DNA of 64,000 bases from Toxoplasma gondii ME49. Its lineage: Eukaryota; Apicomplexa; Conoidasida; Eucoccidiorida; Sarcocystidae. The position numbers were made by a program, and so were the translations under genes. Below are positions 13,201 through 22,421 of this stretch, one piece after another. The DNA is taken from the NCBI RefSeq assembly GCF_000006565.2, contig NC_031468.1:1054001-1118000 (forward strand), written 5' to 3'. Under the pieces are notes generated by a model. It did no database searches. It was not told where the DNA came from and saw only the letters and a list, made by a program, of their open reading frames with translations. Numbering within the stretch: the first letter of the stretch is position 1; the number at the start of each line of letters is the position of its first letter.

Positions 13201-15544
13201 ATGTTTTTCAGCGCATCCACGAGTCTTGGAGAAGCCATCTCTTCGCTGGTCTCCGCGAAGACGGCCAGCGCCGGAGAGGCAGAAAAAGAAGAAGACTCCC
13301 CGCCCAGAGGCGTTGCGGCCGGCGCCGAGCCGGCGAGAGGTGACGCATTCGCACTCGCAGAAGACAGTGAAGCCGCAGGTGGAGAGACGCCCGAGGACGC
13401 CGCGGACCCAGGACCGGATGCGCTCAGCAGCGCCGTTGTCTCCTGAACAGAAAGAAGAAGAACACGGGCTACAGAGAGGAGAAGAGAGAGCGAAAAAGAA
13501 AAAAGAAAACGCACAGACTTACCACAGGTGTGAGTGCGAAGTACCGTCAAAAGGTGGAGACAACTCTGCGAAGCCACACACTGACGCAGAGACGCGGGCG
13601 CGGAACTCGAGCAGCCGTCCTCATGCATCTCTATACATATGTACATATAAATATACATATACATATATATATATATATATATGCGTATATGTACATGTAT
13701 AAGTACGCGTATGTATGTGTGTAGATGCATGTAAGTGTGCTGGCCGGGGAGAAGAAGAGACAGCAAAGAGAGGTGAGGATCCGATCTCAGAGAAAAAGTT
13801 CGGGAGGGAGAAGAAGAAAAAAATCCTTACGGGCGCGCCCCAGATGACGACGCCGGACTTTGTCGCTGCCTGGCCCATCTCCTCGTTTCCGGCATGCAGA
13901 GAAACGAGAAACTGCAGATTCAAGAGAGCAGAGACACTGCAGCCACGAGGAAAGAGGCGCGAGCCAGAGCAGAAGACAAGAACGTTCTCGATCGGCAGGC
14001 GAAAGTCGAGAAGACAGCGAAAGAGAGAACAAGAGGGACGCGACAGCAGAGAACCTCCTCTGAAGAAGGACCTCGCGGACGGCAGAGCTCACACGGCGGA
14101 CAACAAGTCAACGGAGGGAAGAAGAGGTCGACAGCAGAAGAGCGAAAGAGAAGACCAGTACGAAAGGACGACGAAGAGCAGAGGAAGGGATAAAGAGAAG
14201 AGGAGAGAAGGTGAAGAGAAGAGAGAAGAGAAGAAGAGAAGAGAGAAGAGAGAAGAGAAGAAGAGAAGAGAGAAGAGAGAAGAGGGGAACGACGGAGGGT
14301 CGTTTTATAGCATGTTGTATGAGGCAGTGTGAATGCGTTTTTGCGAATTCCGGAGAAACATATGCAGAGACGAGAGCCGCGAGTAGGGAGCTTTTCGAGG
14401 AGAAAACGGACTCTTTCTCTTGTTGTGCAAGAGACACACGAGGGCTGAGGAGATCTGTCGGCCCCAGAGCCGAGAAGGGGCGAAAAGGAAGAAAGGAAGT
14501 TCATGCGAAAGAGCAGGGCAGATAGCTGGTGGAGAACGACGCAGAGGAGACACTCCAGGGAGCTGGAGTGACAGCGAGAAGAAAAGAAAAAGGAGACCGG
14601 TACCCTCAGAGAGGCAGGGGGAGAAGCGAGAGAAAGAGAGAGCTTGAATTGTGGGGAGATACAATACGAGGGCGAGAAGTGGACAAGGAGAAAGACGACG
14701 ATAGGAGACGAAACAAGAGAGGCGGGAGACCAGACAGTTGAGCAAGCGAAGAGGACGGAGAAACCGGAAACGCGTTTTCTTCATCTCTTTTCGGAGTGTC
14801 TCCTCAAGCCTGGAGGAAGAAAATGTCTCTCTTTGCTTTCACAGCTTCTTGAACTCTCTTTTTTTCCGGGGAAAACGCTGATGACGTATGTTTCGCTACT
14901 CCAAAGGAAGAACAAGACACAGCAGCGCCGCGACTGTGCGCACACGCTGCTCTCCGTTGACTAGCGGCCGCGCCGTCGCGCCGTCCGTTTTTCCGTTCGT
15001 TTTTCGCGAGAAAAGAAGTTGGATTCTTGCACTCCGCCAGCAGTCAAGAGGCCCTCTGAGAAGCAAATGTTAGAACGCAAGTCTTCATTCCTCCCGCGGG
15101 GTCGAGAAGAAACGCGACACCCAAGGCGCGCGACGCCTGCCTCCACACAGGCACACGAACAGAGCGAGGCGGCGGGTGTATGTACACCCGAGACCGGAGC
15201 CGGTGAGCTGTGTGCGGGTCCTGGGGGTTGTCGTTGTCTCTGTTTTTCTCTTGCTTGCTTTTCAGGCTGAACTTGAAAAGCTGTGGCCATCCGGCTGTTG
15301 CTTTCACATACGAGAGTGGACTGGTTCTCCCTTTTCTCGCGCCGCAAGTCTCACCCGCGCCTCACCGGTCGACTCGAAGCCCAGGGGGCTGCTTTCTGAG
15401 AAGAGAGGCCAACTCTTCAGTGTCGTCATCTGTGCGTTGCCTTCCTCCTCTCGTGAGAGACAAAACGGACTTCTGCGGTGAGGCGAACAGCTTCGGAGAC
15501 GGCACCGAAGCTACGGGCGGAGCAACAGTACGGACTGAGGACAT
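3506..15544 (-). CDS. RCC1-repeat protein with C-terminal coiled coil
   Basis: Fourteen exons: 15544-15366, 13936-13831, 13442-13032, 12785-12426, 11286-11220, 10869-10745, 10089-10003, 9270-9147, 8099-8071, 7445-7028, 6641-6613, 5692-5504, 5259-5200, 4525-3506. Phases agree at every junction; the total is 3204 bases, 1067 residues. RCC1-type blades (G-x-x-Y-x-W-G) recur at GVVIWG, GELYMWG, GSAYAWG, TLYTWG, GELYTWG and GNVWAWG, between about residues 75 and 540, and should form a beta-propeller. Residues about 646-770 form heptad-rich helices (LREVLQRNALLERELDAM; YMQQIQQLQEQLAQQ). A Ser/Ala/Pro-rich tail completes the protein. RCC1 propellers act as Ran exchange factors or as general scaffolds; the coiled coil favours a scaffold role (inference). 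Two exons are only 29 bases. The exon 10 donor and the start ATG are the least certain parts. Confidence 0.83.
4830..4919. repeat. Two TA microsatellites in last RCC1-gene intron
   Basis: (TA)n runs at 4830-4858 and 4898-4919 lie in the intron between exons 13 and 14 (5199-4526). I found no further exon in that intron, although one cannot be excluded. Confidence 0.85.
9319..9338. repeat. TA microsatellite in RCC1-gene intron
   Basis: Short (TA)n run just upstream, in sense direction, of exon 8. Sequence from about 9340 to 9570 continues as degenerate ATACAT/TATG-rich DNA. Confidence 0.8.
9780..9906. repeat. ATAC/ACAT-rich tract in RCC1-gene intron
   Basis: Imperfect ATACATACAG-type repeats end in a (TA)n run at 9890-9906, inside the intron between exons 7 and 8. 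Confidence 0.7.
10178..10264. repeat. Triple TA microsatellite in RCC1-gene intron
   Basis: Three TA runs separated by CGTATGC and CATGTT lie in the intron between exons 6 and 7. Confidence 0.9.
10600..10725. repeat. Purine-rich (GAGAAAGA)n tract in RCC1-gene intron
   Basis: Imperfect GAGAAAGACAAAGAGAAGAAG units on the plus strand make a pyrimidine-rich tract in the sense strand of the RCC1-repeat gene. Confidence 0.7.
13632..13690. repeat. TA/TACATA microsatellite in RCC1-gene intron
   Basis: Interrupted TACATA units run into (TA)n within the intron between exons 2 and 3. Confidence 0.85.
14170..14290. repeat. (GAGAAGAGA)n purine minisatellite in RCC1-gene intron 1
   Basis: GAGAAGAGAAGAAGAGAAGA-type units are repeated several times on the plus strand. 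This is a polypyrimidine tract in the sense of the RCC1-repeat gene, inside intron 1 (15365-13937). Confidence 0.8.
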
Positions 15545-15693
15545 CCGATGGACTCTAGATCCACGAGCAATGCTGCTCCGGCTCTCTCTCTCAGGAGGCA
15601 AAGCGAAGAAGGAAGATCCCGAACTCACACATCCATGCTCCCCTGTCCATCCTCGCCTGTTCGGCCGCCTCGCGCCTCCGACGTACGCGGACA

Positions 15694-15701
15694 TGCATGC
15701 A
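15694..15701. promoter_or_regulatory. TGCATGCA motif upstream of RCC1-repeat gene
   Basis: A palindromic TGCATGCA lies 150 bases upstream of the start codon at 15544. GCATGC-core motifs are known over-represented promoter elements in Toxoplasma and related parasites, thought to be bound by ApiAP2 factors. Functional assignment here is inference from position only. Confidence 0.35.
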
Positions 15702-16041
15702 TATATGTATAAGTAAAGGCATGTGAAACCTGGGGCGTAGCGATATACATACACTTCTCCACCTTCCACACCCTTCTATCTATGAATGCACATATACGTA
15801 TATAGGTATGAATAAATCTACATACAAAAGTGTGTGTGCAAACGTATATGCATATATATATGTATACGTAGATGCATATACAAAAGAAGGCGCAAGAAAC
15901 GTATCCAGAGATACCTGTTTCACTGTGTCCAGTCCCGATTTCGCGATGCTCTGTAGCGTTTTTATTTCGCTCGCTTGCGTTTTATATACTGATGAAGATG
16001 TGTGTCCACACTCGTATGTGCACATGTGAACGTATACATAA

Positions 16042-16043
<2 letters not shown>

Positions 16044-16074
<31 letters not shown>

Positions 16075-16075
16075 G
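16044..16075. repeat. TA microsatellite
   Basis: (TA)n with one TATG interruption. Confidence 0.9.
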
Positions 16076-16758
16076 GTATAAGCTTATCCGTGAGCATACA
16101 CGCAACTGTGCGTGGAGATTCATGTTCCAGTGTGCTTGATGCACATTCCGCGCTTTCTGTGAAATTTTGATCCTTTCCTTGCGTTTTCCTTAAATGGGTC
16201 CTTTGACAAACGCCAAGACAGACTCTCGCTTTGGTCATGCATGTCCCTCCCCAGCCCCAGCTCCCTTCTCTCGCATGACACTTCGTTGTTTTTCACGGGT
16301 GACGCTGCCTCCTCTTCCGACACTGCTATCTGCCCACATACAAATATACATACAATCAGCTTTATTCAAAGAAATAAACAGGAATAGATCTACACATGTA
16401 CATCAGCACAGGGCTTGCAGGTGAGGCGAGAGGCTGGAGCTGTGTTGTACTGTGTGTTGCGGGAGAGAAAACAGCCAAAGAGACAGTACAAGGAAGAGAC
16501 AAAAGCTTTATCTGCGAGAAGTCGAGTTCCAGCTGATATCCCGATTCTCGCACAGTGTCGTCTGCAAGACACCTGTCTCAGTGCACACACACACACCTCT
16601 CGCTGCATGCGCCGCCTGGAAGCGTTTCGCATCCATCGCGGAAAGAAGGAAGATACATAAATGGAGTCGAAGAAAAACTTGCGACACCGCGACAATCCGC
16701 CGCGATCACCTTCTTCATTTGCAGAAAACAAGAGATATCCCCTACTCACTCACGCAGA

Positions 16759-16760
<2 letters not shown>

Positions 16761-16796
<36 letters not shown>
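16761..16796. repeat. TA microsatellite
   Basis: Uninterrupted (TA)n of about 36 bases. Confidence 0.92.
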
Positions 16797-16800
<4 letters not shown>

Positions 16801-16933
16801 CATACATGCAGTCGCGTCAGGTGCATGTGCAGGTGAAGGAATGATGTATGGGGGGGGGGGGCGGCTGCGGCTCTGCACACAGTCGACTGTCCGCGCGCTG
16901 GGTCTTTGTGAGAAGACTGTTTAGACTTTTTTC

Positions 16934-17391
16934 TCAGAACATTTCGACATCCACGCTGCTCGCGCCATCCACGGAGGTGGCGGTTGGAAGAATCTCCATC
17001 GCAGCTCGAGGGTCCGCGCCTCCAAACGCCGCGGCGCTCGTGAACTGTACGTACACCGCAAGACAAGCGAGGCGACAGCGCATTCGATGGCACAGATTCG
17101 ACACCTGAGAGGGGAGAGTCGATTCTCGTCGTCTTGCGAATTTCGCACTTTAGCTCTCTCTCCACATGCACTTCGGCAGAGAGCGCGAGATCCAGAGAAA
17201 GCATCGACCGAGAAACGCGTTCAGCTTCCCGAGAAAAGGACAGAGTCGCTCTGCCTCAGATTCCGCCTCCCTCACTGGCACGCTTCGAGGGATTTGGCTC
17301 GCCTCACGAAGCAAAGCGCGTTGTTCGCTTCTGGAGACACCCTCTTTTTGTGGGAAGCAGACATTCCCTGCATCTCCATCTCACACTCCAT
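16934..17391 (-). CDS. Candidate small two-exon protein of unknown family
   Basis: Weak candidate. An ATG at 17391 in a good context (GAGGAAATGG) opens a 28-codon exon to a GTGAGG donor after 17308. A clean acceptor (CCCCTCTCAG) at 17105 leads to a 57-codon exon 17104-16934 that ends in VEMF and a stop. The joined product would be 84 residues. The second exon (motifs MRCRLACLAVYVQFTSAAAF and MEILPTATSVDG) has the composition of a real folded protein rather than of a low-complexity shadow frame. A second GTGAGG donor after 17287 gives another phase and a different, less protein-like C terminus. I do not recognise the family. More exons may exist upstream. Confidence 0.25.
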
Positions 17392-17677
17392 TTCCTCGCA
17401 TAAAAAACACAGACCTCCACTGCCCTCCCGGAAGAAAAAAGCGAAAAAACCTTTTCGACTGACAGGCGAGAGGAGAGAGGAATGCGAGAACGAGTCAGAA
17501 CGTCAAAGGACGTTGAAATCCTTCCCCCAAACGACCGTACGCGCTGGTATAACAGAGGGGATAACGAAGACCTCAGCTGCTCGAAGCGCGCCGACGAAAC
17601 CACACAAGTGTATAGACACACCCGAGACACGCATCCATCGACCCGGCCGACAGCGGACAAACGCACGCGAATGATAC

Positions 17678-17710
<33 letters not shown>

Positions 17711-17713
17711 TAA

Positions 17714-17748
<35 letters not shown>

Positions 17749-18620
17749 AATTGGTTCAGGTAGGGGGCTGAAGTCATGCGGGACTGAAGAGTCGGAAGAA
17801 AGGTTTTCTTTTTTCAAGCCAACAAACTTCCACACAGCAGTGAAGCAGGCAACCGGGGATTGACCTGAGACAGCGAGGTCTTCTTAGTACAAAGATCACT
17901 CTATAACTAAATTTATGTATGGGTGAGTAGAACTGCGGATTCTTCTATGGAAAACGGCATGTAACGAAGACCACAAGAGCAGGATGGTCTTGAGGGAGGA
18001 GAGAGAAAAGAGTCAAAACTGTCGTTCACTCTTCTTTCTGCGGTCTCTGCATTTCCTTGACAACTGCAAAGGGCCCCCTTTATCTCTCACAGCAGCTCTT
18101 CACGAAGGAAGTGAGTCTCACTCACAGAACCCCTTCGCTCGTAAACCGAGTTCTTTGAATGTAGTTTAAGTTTTTCAGGGAAAGAAGAACGCGGCTACTC
18201 CGGTCAGGGCCATCGTGCTAAGACCGTCAGTTCCGAGACACCACATCCCCAGAAGCGTACAGCTGGACGCCTGTCGCGGTTTCCGTTCACTGCATCCGGA
18301 ACTGTTTTCTCTCCATATCTGAGAGAAACCGACGGAGCGAATGGCCCTCTTTTGAACGAAACAAAGCAGGAGGCGTTTGCTCTCTCAACTTCCCCCCAAC
18401 AGGGATGGATTTATTGCACTACACGGCACCTGTTATGTCGTTGCACATTTCCTTTTAGTAGTGTCTCAGGGAGCAATCTTTGCAGCTGTATCTGGATTCG
18501 TCTTCTGCAGTGACGATCTTTTCAAGTCCGAAACTCCCCTTTTCTCAGCTCTTTTTTGTTGTTCGCGGGCCTCCTCCCCTCTTCCCCCTCACAAAGTTCG
18601 TTCGCTCTCTGCTCCACTCT
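17392..18620. other. Spacer and 3' flank of ASF1, no gene seen
   Basis: Holds a double TA microsatellite (17679-17750) and AT-moderate unique sequence. It should include the ASF1 3' UTR and, if the candidate at 16934-17391 is real, its upstream exons or promoter. Nothing else is recognisable. Confidence 0.5.
17679..17750. repeat. Compound TA microsatellite
   Basis: (TA)n, a GATAAA interruption, then (TA)n with a TATG interruption. Confidence 0.9.
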
Positions 18621-20486
18621 CTACTCTTCCTCCTCTTCCTCCTCTTCCTCCTCTTCAGTCTCCCTCTCGTCAGTGCCTTCCTTCTCCTCTTCTTCAGCTC
18701 CTGCGTTCCTCGCCTCTCCAGATGTTTCTTGCGTCTCCGTTCGTGCGTCTTTCTTTCTCTCCTTCGACTCGCCGTCAGGCGCCTCGACGCTCACCTTCCC
18801 CGCCTCTGTCGCCGCTGGGGACTCGACGGCCTGTCCTGCAGCTGTCGAGCCACCGGCCTGCGCTCCCTCGGGTGTTCCGACACCCGAGTCTTCATCCCAG
18901 ACGATGGGGAAGCGCGTGACTCGCGGTTCGTCGACGATGCAGCGAACCAGTTTGTCGTAGATCGGGACGTCCGGCGGATTTTCTCGGAGAACTGTGTCGC
19001 TGAAGAAGCAGAAGAGCCTCCCGCAGAATGGCACATGGAGAGAACAGCGCGCCGCAGAGAGGGCTGCGAAAAACTCGCAGAAACACGGTGAAGTCCGCGA
19101 AGAGAAGGAAGGCACACAAGACCCGCAAGGGTGGACGTACACAGCAGCGGGTGGCTCAACAACCTCTCGAGAGCCTCTCCCCCGCTGTCCCTCGCTTTTC
19201 TCACCTGTACGCGTTGTTCAGGTAGTACCCGATCCGCATAAACTCTTGCTGTTTGTACAGCGCGCAGACCAGCACCGCTTGCATGCCGACAACGCTGCTC
19301 GGATCCATCTGCAAAAGCAGTCACACGCGAACCTCGCGCTTTCGGCGCATGCATGCGCATCCAAGCAGCCACACCCATATACATGCATGTACAAACATGC
19401 ATACTGACAGAACGACCTGAAGCCTCGCAAGGGTGCTGCTGAACGAAAGACGCAACTGAGGCGGAACTCCTCGGCCGTCCACGTTCCCAGAAAACGGGGA
19501 CGACGCACACCCCAAAAAGAGTCTCCTGATGCACCAGCTACACGGCGAGACCTTCCTATACTTGCTCTTCTCTACGTCAAGCAGATACAAGCATACACAT
19601 ATGCACACACACACACATATATTATATATATAATATATATGTATATATTATATACGTATACATATCTAAATAGATGAATGCATGCGTAAACATTCCATAT
19701 GTTTGTGTGAGGGTGGATAGCTATCTGTAGGGGTGAAGGGGAGAGGGACTTCTCGATCGCCTCTGTATTCCGGTGCCTCTTCGTACGCGCGCGTACATCG
19801 CGCCGCAGGGTCTGGCGCCGTCGCCGAGGAGGACCAAAGCAACAGAAAGGAGACAGCAGTGAAGTAGAGGGAAGGCAAAAGAGAGTGAACGGAGAGCAGA
19901 AGAAACGTAGACGACGAATGCCGCATCAAGAGAGACAAAGAACGAGAGAGAAGAAGAGAGAGCATAAGAGAGAGGAGAAGAGAGGAGAAGAGAGAAGAGA
20001 GGAGAAGAGACGAAAGTAGAGAGAGAAGACTAAACGGAGGGAGGAGAGAGGGGCAACGGAGGAGAGCGGAAGGTTCGAGAGAGACAGAGTTCTCACTTTG
20101 GTGTAATCTGGAGCGTTGACGGCGAATTCAAAGGCAAGCACACCTCGTTCAATAGGACCGAGCATGACGGAGTCGAGGAGGTAGTCGCCGCCGCCTTCTT
20201 CCTTTTTCTTTGCATTTTCTTCTTCTTCAACATCCATGTCTCCCTCCACGCGTTCTCCGTCCGCGAGACTCTGGTGGCTAGGCAGCCCAGAGGAGGAGAG
20301 CGCCGCGAGTTTCTCCTTCTTTCTCGCCTTCTTCTCGCACTCGGCAGAGCCTACGTAGACTACTCGCCACTCAATGTCCTCCTTCAAGGGCGTCAAGGCC
20401 TCGAAACAAATTTCGAAGACGAACGGCGAAGAAATCGGCGAGGGATTGTTCCCCAGCCGAATGTTCGTCACATTAACCACCGACAT
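18621..20486 (-). CDS. ASF1: Histone chaperone ASF1 (anti-silencing function 1)
   Basis: Three exons, 20486-20097, 19308-19205 and 18999-18621, in phase, 290 residues. ASF1 binds H3-H4 dimers and hands them to CAF-1 or HIRA for chromatin assembly. Family hallmarks are in order: MSVVNVTNIRLGNNPSP at 1-17, EWRVVYVGSAE at 39-49, LDSVMLGP from 103, EFMRIGYYLNN in exon 2, LRENPPDVP and PRVTRFPIVW in exon 3. The LDSV aspartate that contacts H3 in other ASF1 proteins is kept; the Val of the RVGYY strand (human V94) is Ile here. Odd features: an insertion of about 50 mostly charged residues (50-101) replaces the short loop after YVGSAE, and the tail ends in a polyglutamate run, like the acidic tail of yeast Asf1. 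It is divergently transcribed from NDH2. Confidence 0.96.
18622..18660. repeat. GAG/GAA codon repeat encoding ASF1 polyglutamate tail
   Basis: In the ASF1 sense strand a run of GAG and GAA codons with period about nine bases (GAGGAGGAA) directly precedes the TAG stop. It encodes the last dozen acidic residues and may vary in length between strains. Confidence 0.8.
19615..19664. repeat. Palindromic TA-rich microsatellite in ASF1 intron 2
   Basis: ATATATTATATATATAATAT followed by TATG-interrupted TA units, inside the intron between exons 1 and 2 of ASF1 (20096-19309). Confidence 0.8.
19964..20010. repeat. (GAGAAGAGAG)n tract in ASF1 intron 1
   Basis: Purine-rich on the plus strand, polypyrimidine in ASF1 sense, within the first ASF1 intron. 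Confidence 0.7.
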
Positions 20487-22421
20487 GGCGCCAGGAGAAG
20501 AAGAGAGGGGAGAAGAAGAGAGGGGAGAAGAAGAGAAGCGAGAGCAGAGACGTATGGAGGATGGAGGGGAGAGGAACGCGAAGAGAGAGGAGAGGCGGAC
20601 GGAGACGCAGACTGCGAGAACTTGACGGCGGTTTGAGGGCGGCGCGCGAGCGGAGAAGAATCGCAGAGGAAAGAGCTGGAGAGAACGCGGCGAGAAGAGA
20701 GAAGAGAAGCAGGCTAAAAGCAAGACACACCAGAGGCTCTCTGGTCGTTGCGTACGCTTCACACACCGCGCCGAAGAAGAGAGACGTCGAGCGATTCGAG
20801 GTCAAGAGAGAAAACAGACCAAGCTCCCTACGAACAGAGAGAACAGGCGCGATGACCGAGAAAAAAGGAAGAAGGAGAAGGGAGGACAGCGCACGACGGA
20901 GAGTCCCAAGACATCTTCACCCAGCCTTGCGCAGTTCTTCTGCACACAACTGGCAGAGAAACTTCTTCGTCGACTGTCTCCCTGGAAAGAAATCGACGCA
21001 GACGCCTCTCGGGGGAGGCTGTCTCTCTCCTCTTGCAGGGTTCTTCCTCGAACGCTTGCGAGCCGAGAGAAGGAGAGAGAAGGAGAGAGAAGGAGAGAGA
21101 GATGGCAGAGGCAGGCCCGGCAGATGCGTGTGTAGCGCCTACGTTCTGCGTTTTCAGAGACCAGGGCGGAGGCAGCACCTGCGAGAGTCCGTCTCTCGTC
21201 CTGGGGGGCGCGGACGTTTTCTCCGACAGGAGACTCGTTCAGCTTTTTCTCTCCTTTCAGGCGAAATGGGTAGAACAATGCACACTCGGTCTCCGAACCA
21301 TTCGCTGGTGCAGGCGAAACGCAAGGCATCCCGAAGGAAAAACGCGCTTTTCTCCCTCCTCTCTGCCCCTCTCTACAGACGCGCTAGCAGACACACACCT
21401 GCCCTGTCGCGCGCTGTTTTCTTGCTCGGAAGGCAGACGCCGCAACCTCTCTCGCGCCGCGCAGGGCCAGGAAGAAAGGCAGAAGGATCGACTGCCTTTG
21501 CGCTCTCGCTGTAGCATTTTCCACTGTCAGACACACTTCAAAAAGCCTGGTCTTGCTCGAGGAAAGTCCTATTCAATCTCCTTCTCCACGAAAGAAGACT
21601 CCACCTTCTGGTCCATCTGGGTGCTGTGCGGCATCTGACAAATCGCGCGCGGCAACGCGCTGCTTTGCTTGCGCGGTCCGCAACGTGAGACGCCACTGCA
21701 GAGAGATTTTTCTTTCCTCGATTTCCTCTACTTCCCCCCAGTTTTCTCCACTCAAGTGTACAGAAAGAGGGAGGGCGAGAAGAAGGCAGCCAGGCGAAGG
21801 AAGAGCGAGCGAACAAGACGGCTCGCGCCGGAAGAAGGAGGCCGGGTGGTGCCGCACCGCGTATATATACGCGCGCGCGCTGGTGTAGGTATATGCTTAC
21901 ACAAGGGGGGCTCTTTTCTTCTGTTTGTCTTCATTTCTCTTGTGGTTTTCTCTCGTCTTTCGCCTTTCGCCTTTCGCTTCCCTGCGGATGTCTCTTTTCC
22001 TCTGAACTGGAGAGAGGAGGGAAGACAGAACACCCGTCGTGGCAGAAGGCGCGAGGTTCCGGCAGCGCGACAAGAACAGAGAGTCGTTTCCTTTCCTTCA
22101 ATTTTTTCATTTCTTTGTTGGCCAAACGTATCCAGGAAGAAGTCAAAGGACTCAGTTTCCTGGAGTCGCTTCTTTTTGCCGACTCGCCGGAAAGTCCCTC
22201 TTCCCTCCTACCCACCTCCCTTCTCGAACTCTCCCTCCCACCGGTTCGTTGCGGCTTTCTTCTCCGAACGACTCCGTCAATCCTCTCCTCGTCTGCCCTC
22301 ACGCACTCGCCCATCTCGTCGCGCGCCTGTCTCGTTCTTCTTTTCTCTCTTTTCTCGCTTCTCTCCCCGTTTTTCGCTCTCTCTCTTCTCTGCTGAAGAG
22401 ATCTCTGGATCCCCGCACACC
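20487..22421. other. Divergent ASF1/NDH2 intergenic promoter region
   Basis: A 1.9-kb spacer between two divergently transcribed genes. The ASF1 side is purine-rich on the plus strand, with GAGAGAAG repeats near 21060-21100. The NDH2 side (about 21700-22400) is pyrimidine-rich, as expected for a leader. A 317-codon plus-strand frame (20561-21514) is Arg/Glu-rich and has no recognisable motif. I see no convincing coding sequence. Confidence 0.55.
20494..20538. repeat. Three tandem 15-bp units just upstream of ASF1 ATG
   Basis: GGAGAAGAAGAGAGG occurs twice perfectly and once with one change, head to tail. The array begins eight bases before the ASF1 start codon, so in ASF1 sense the leader is a 45-base polypyrimidine tract (CCTCTCTTCTTCTCC repeated). 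Confidence 0.9.

Larger units (their letters stand above)
15545..16933. other. 5' flank of RCC1-repeat gene; no supported gene
   Basis: Contains the presumed promoter of the RCC1-repeat gene, TA microsatellites (16044-16075 and 16761-16796) and an 11-base poly-G run near 16851. An ORF of about 150 codons on the minus strand near 15780-16238 is TATA/ACAT-derived (Y/I/C/T rich) and not credible. Confidence 0.55.

Noticed and set aside
20561..21514. 317-codon plus-strand frame in the ASF1/NDH2 spacer
   Set aside because: Arg/Glu-rich product of purine repeats, no motif, and it sits in the presumed divergent promoter.
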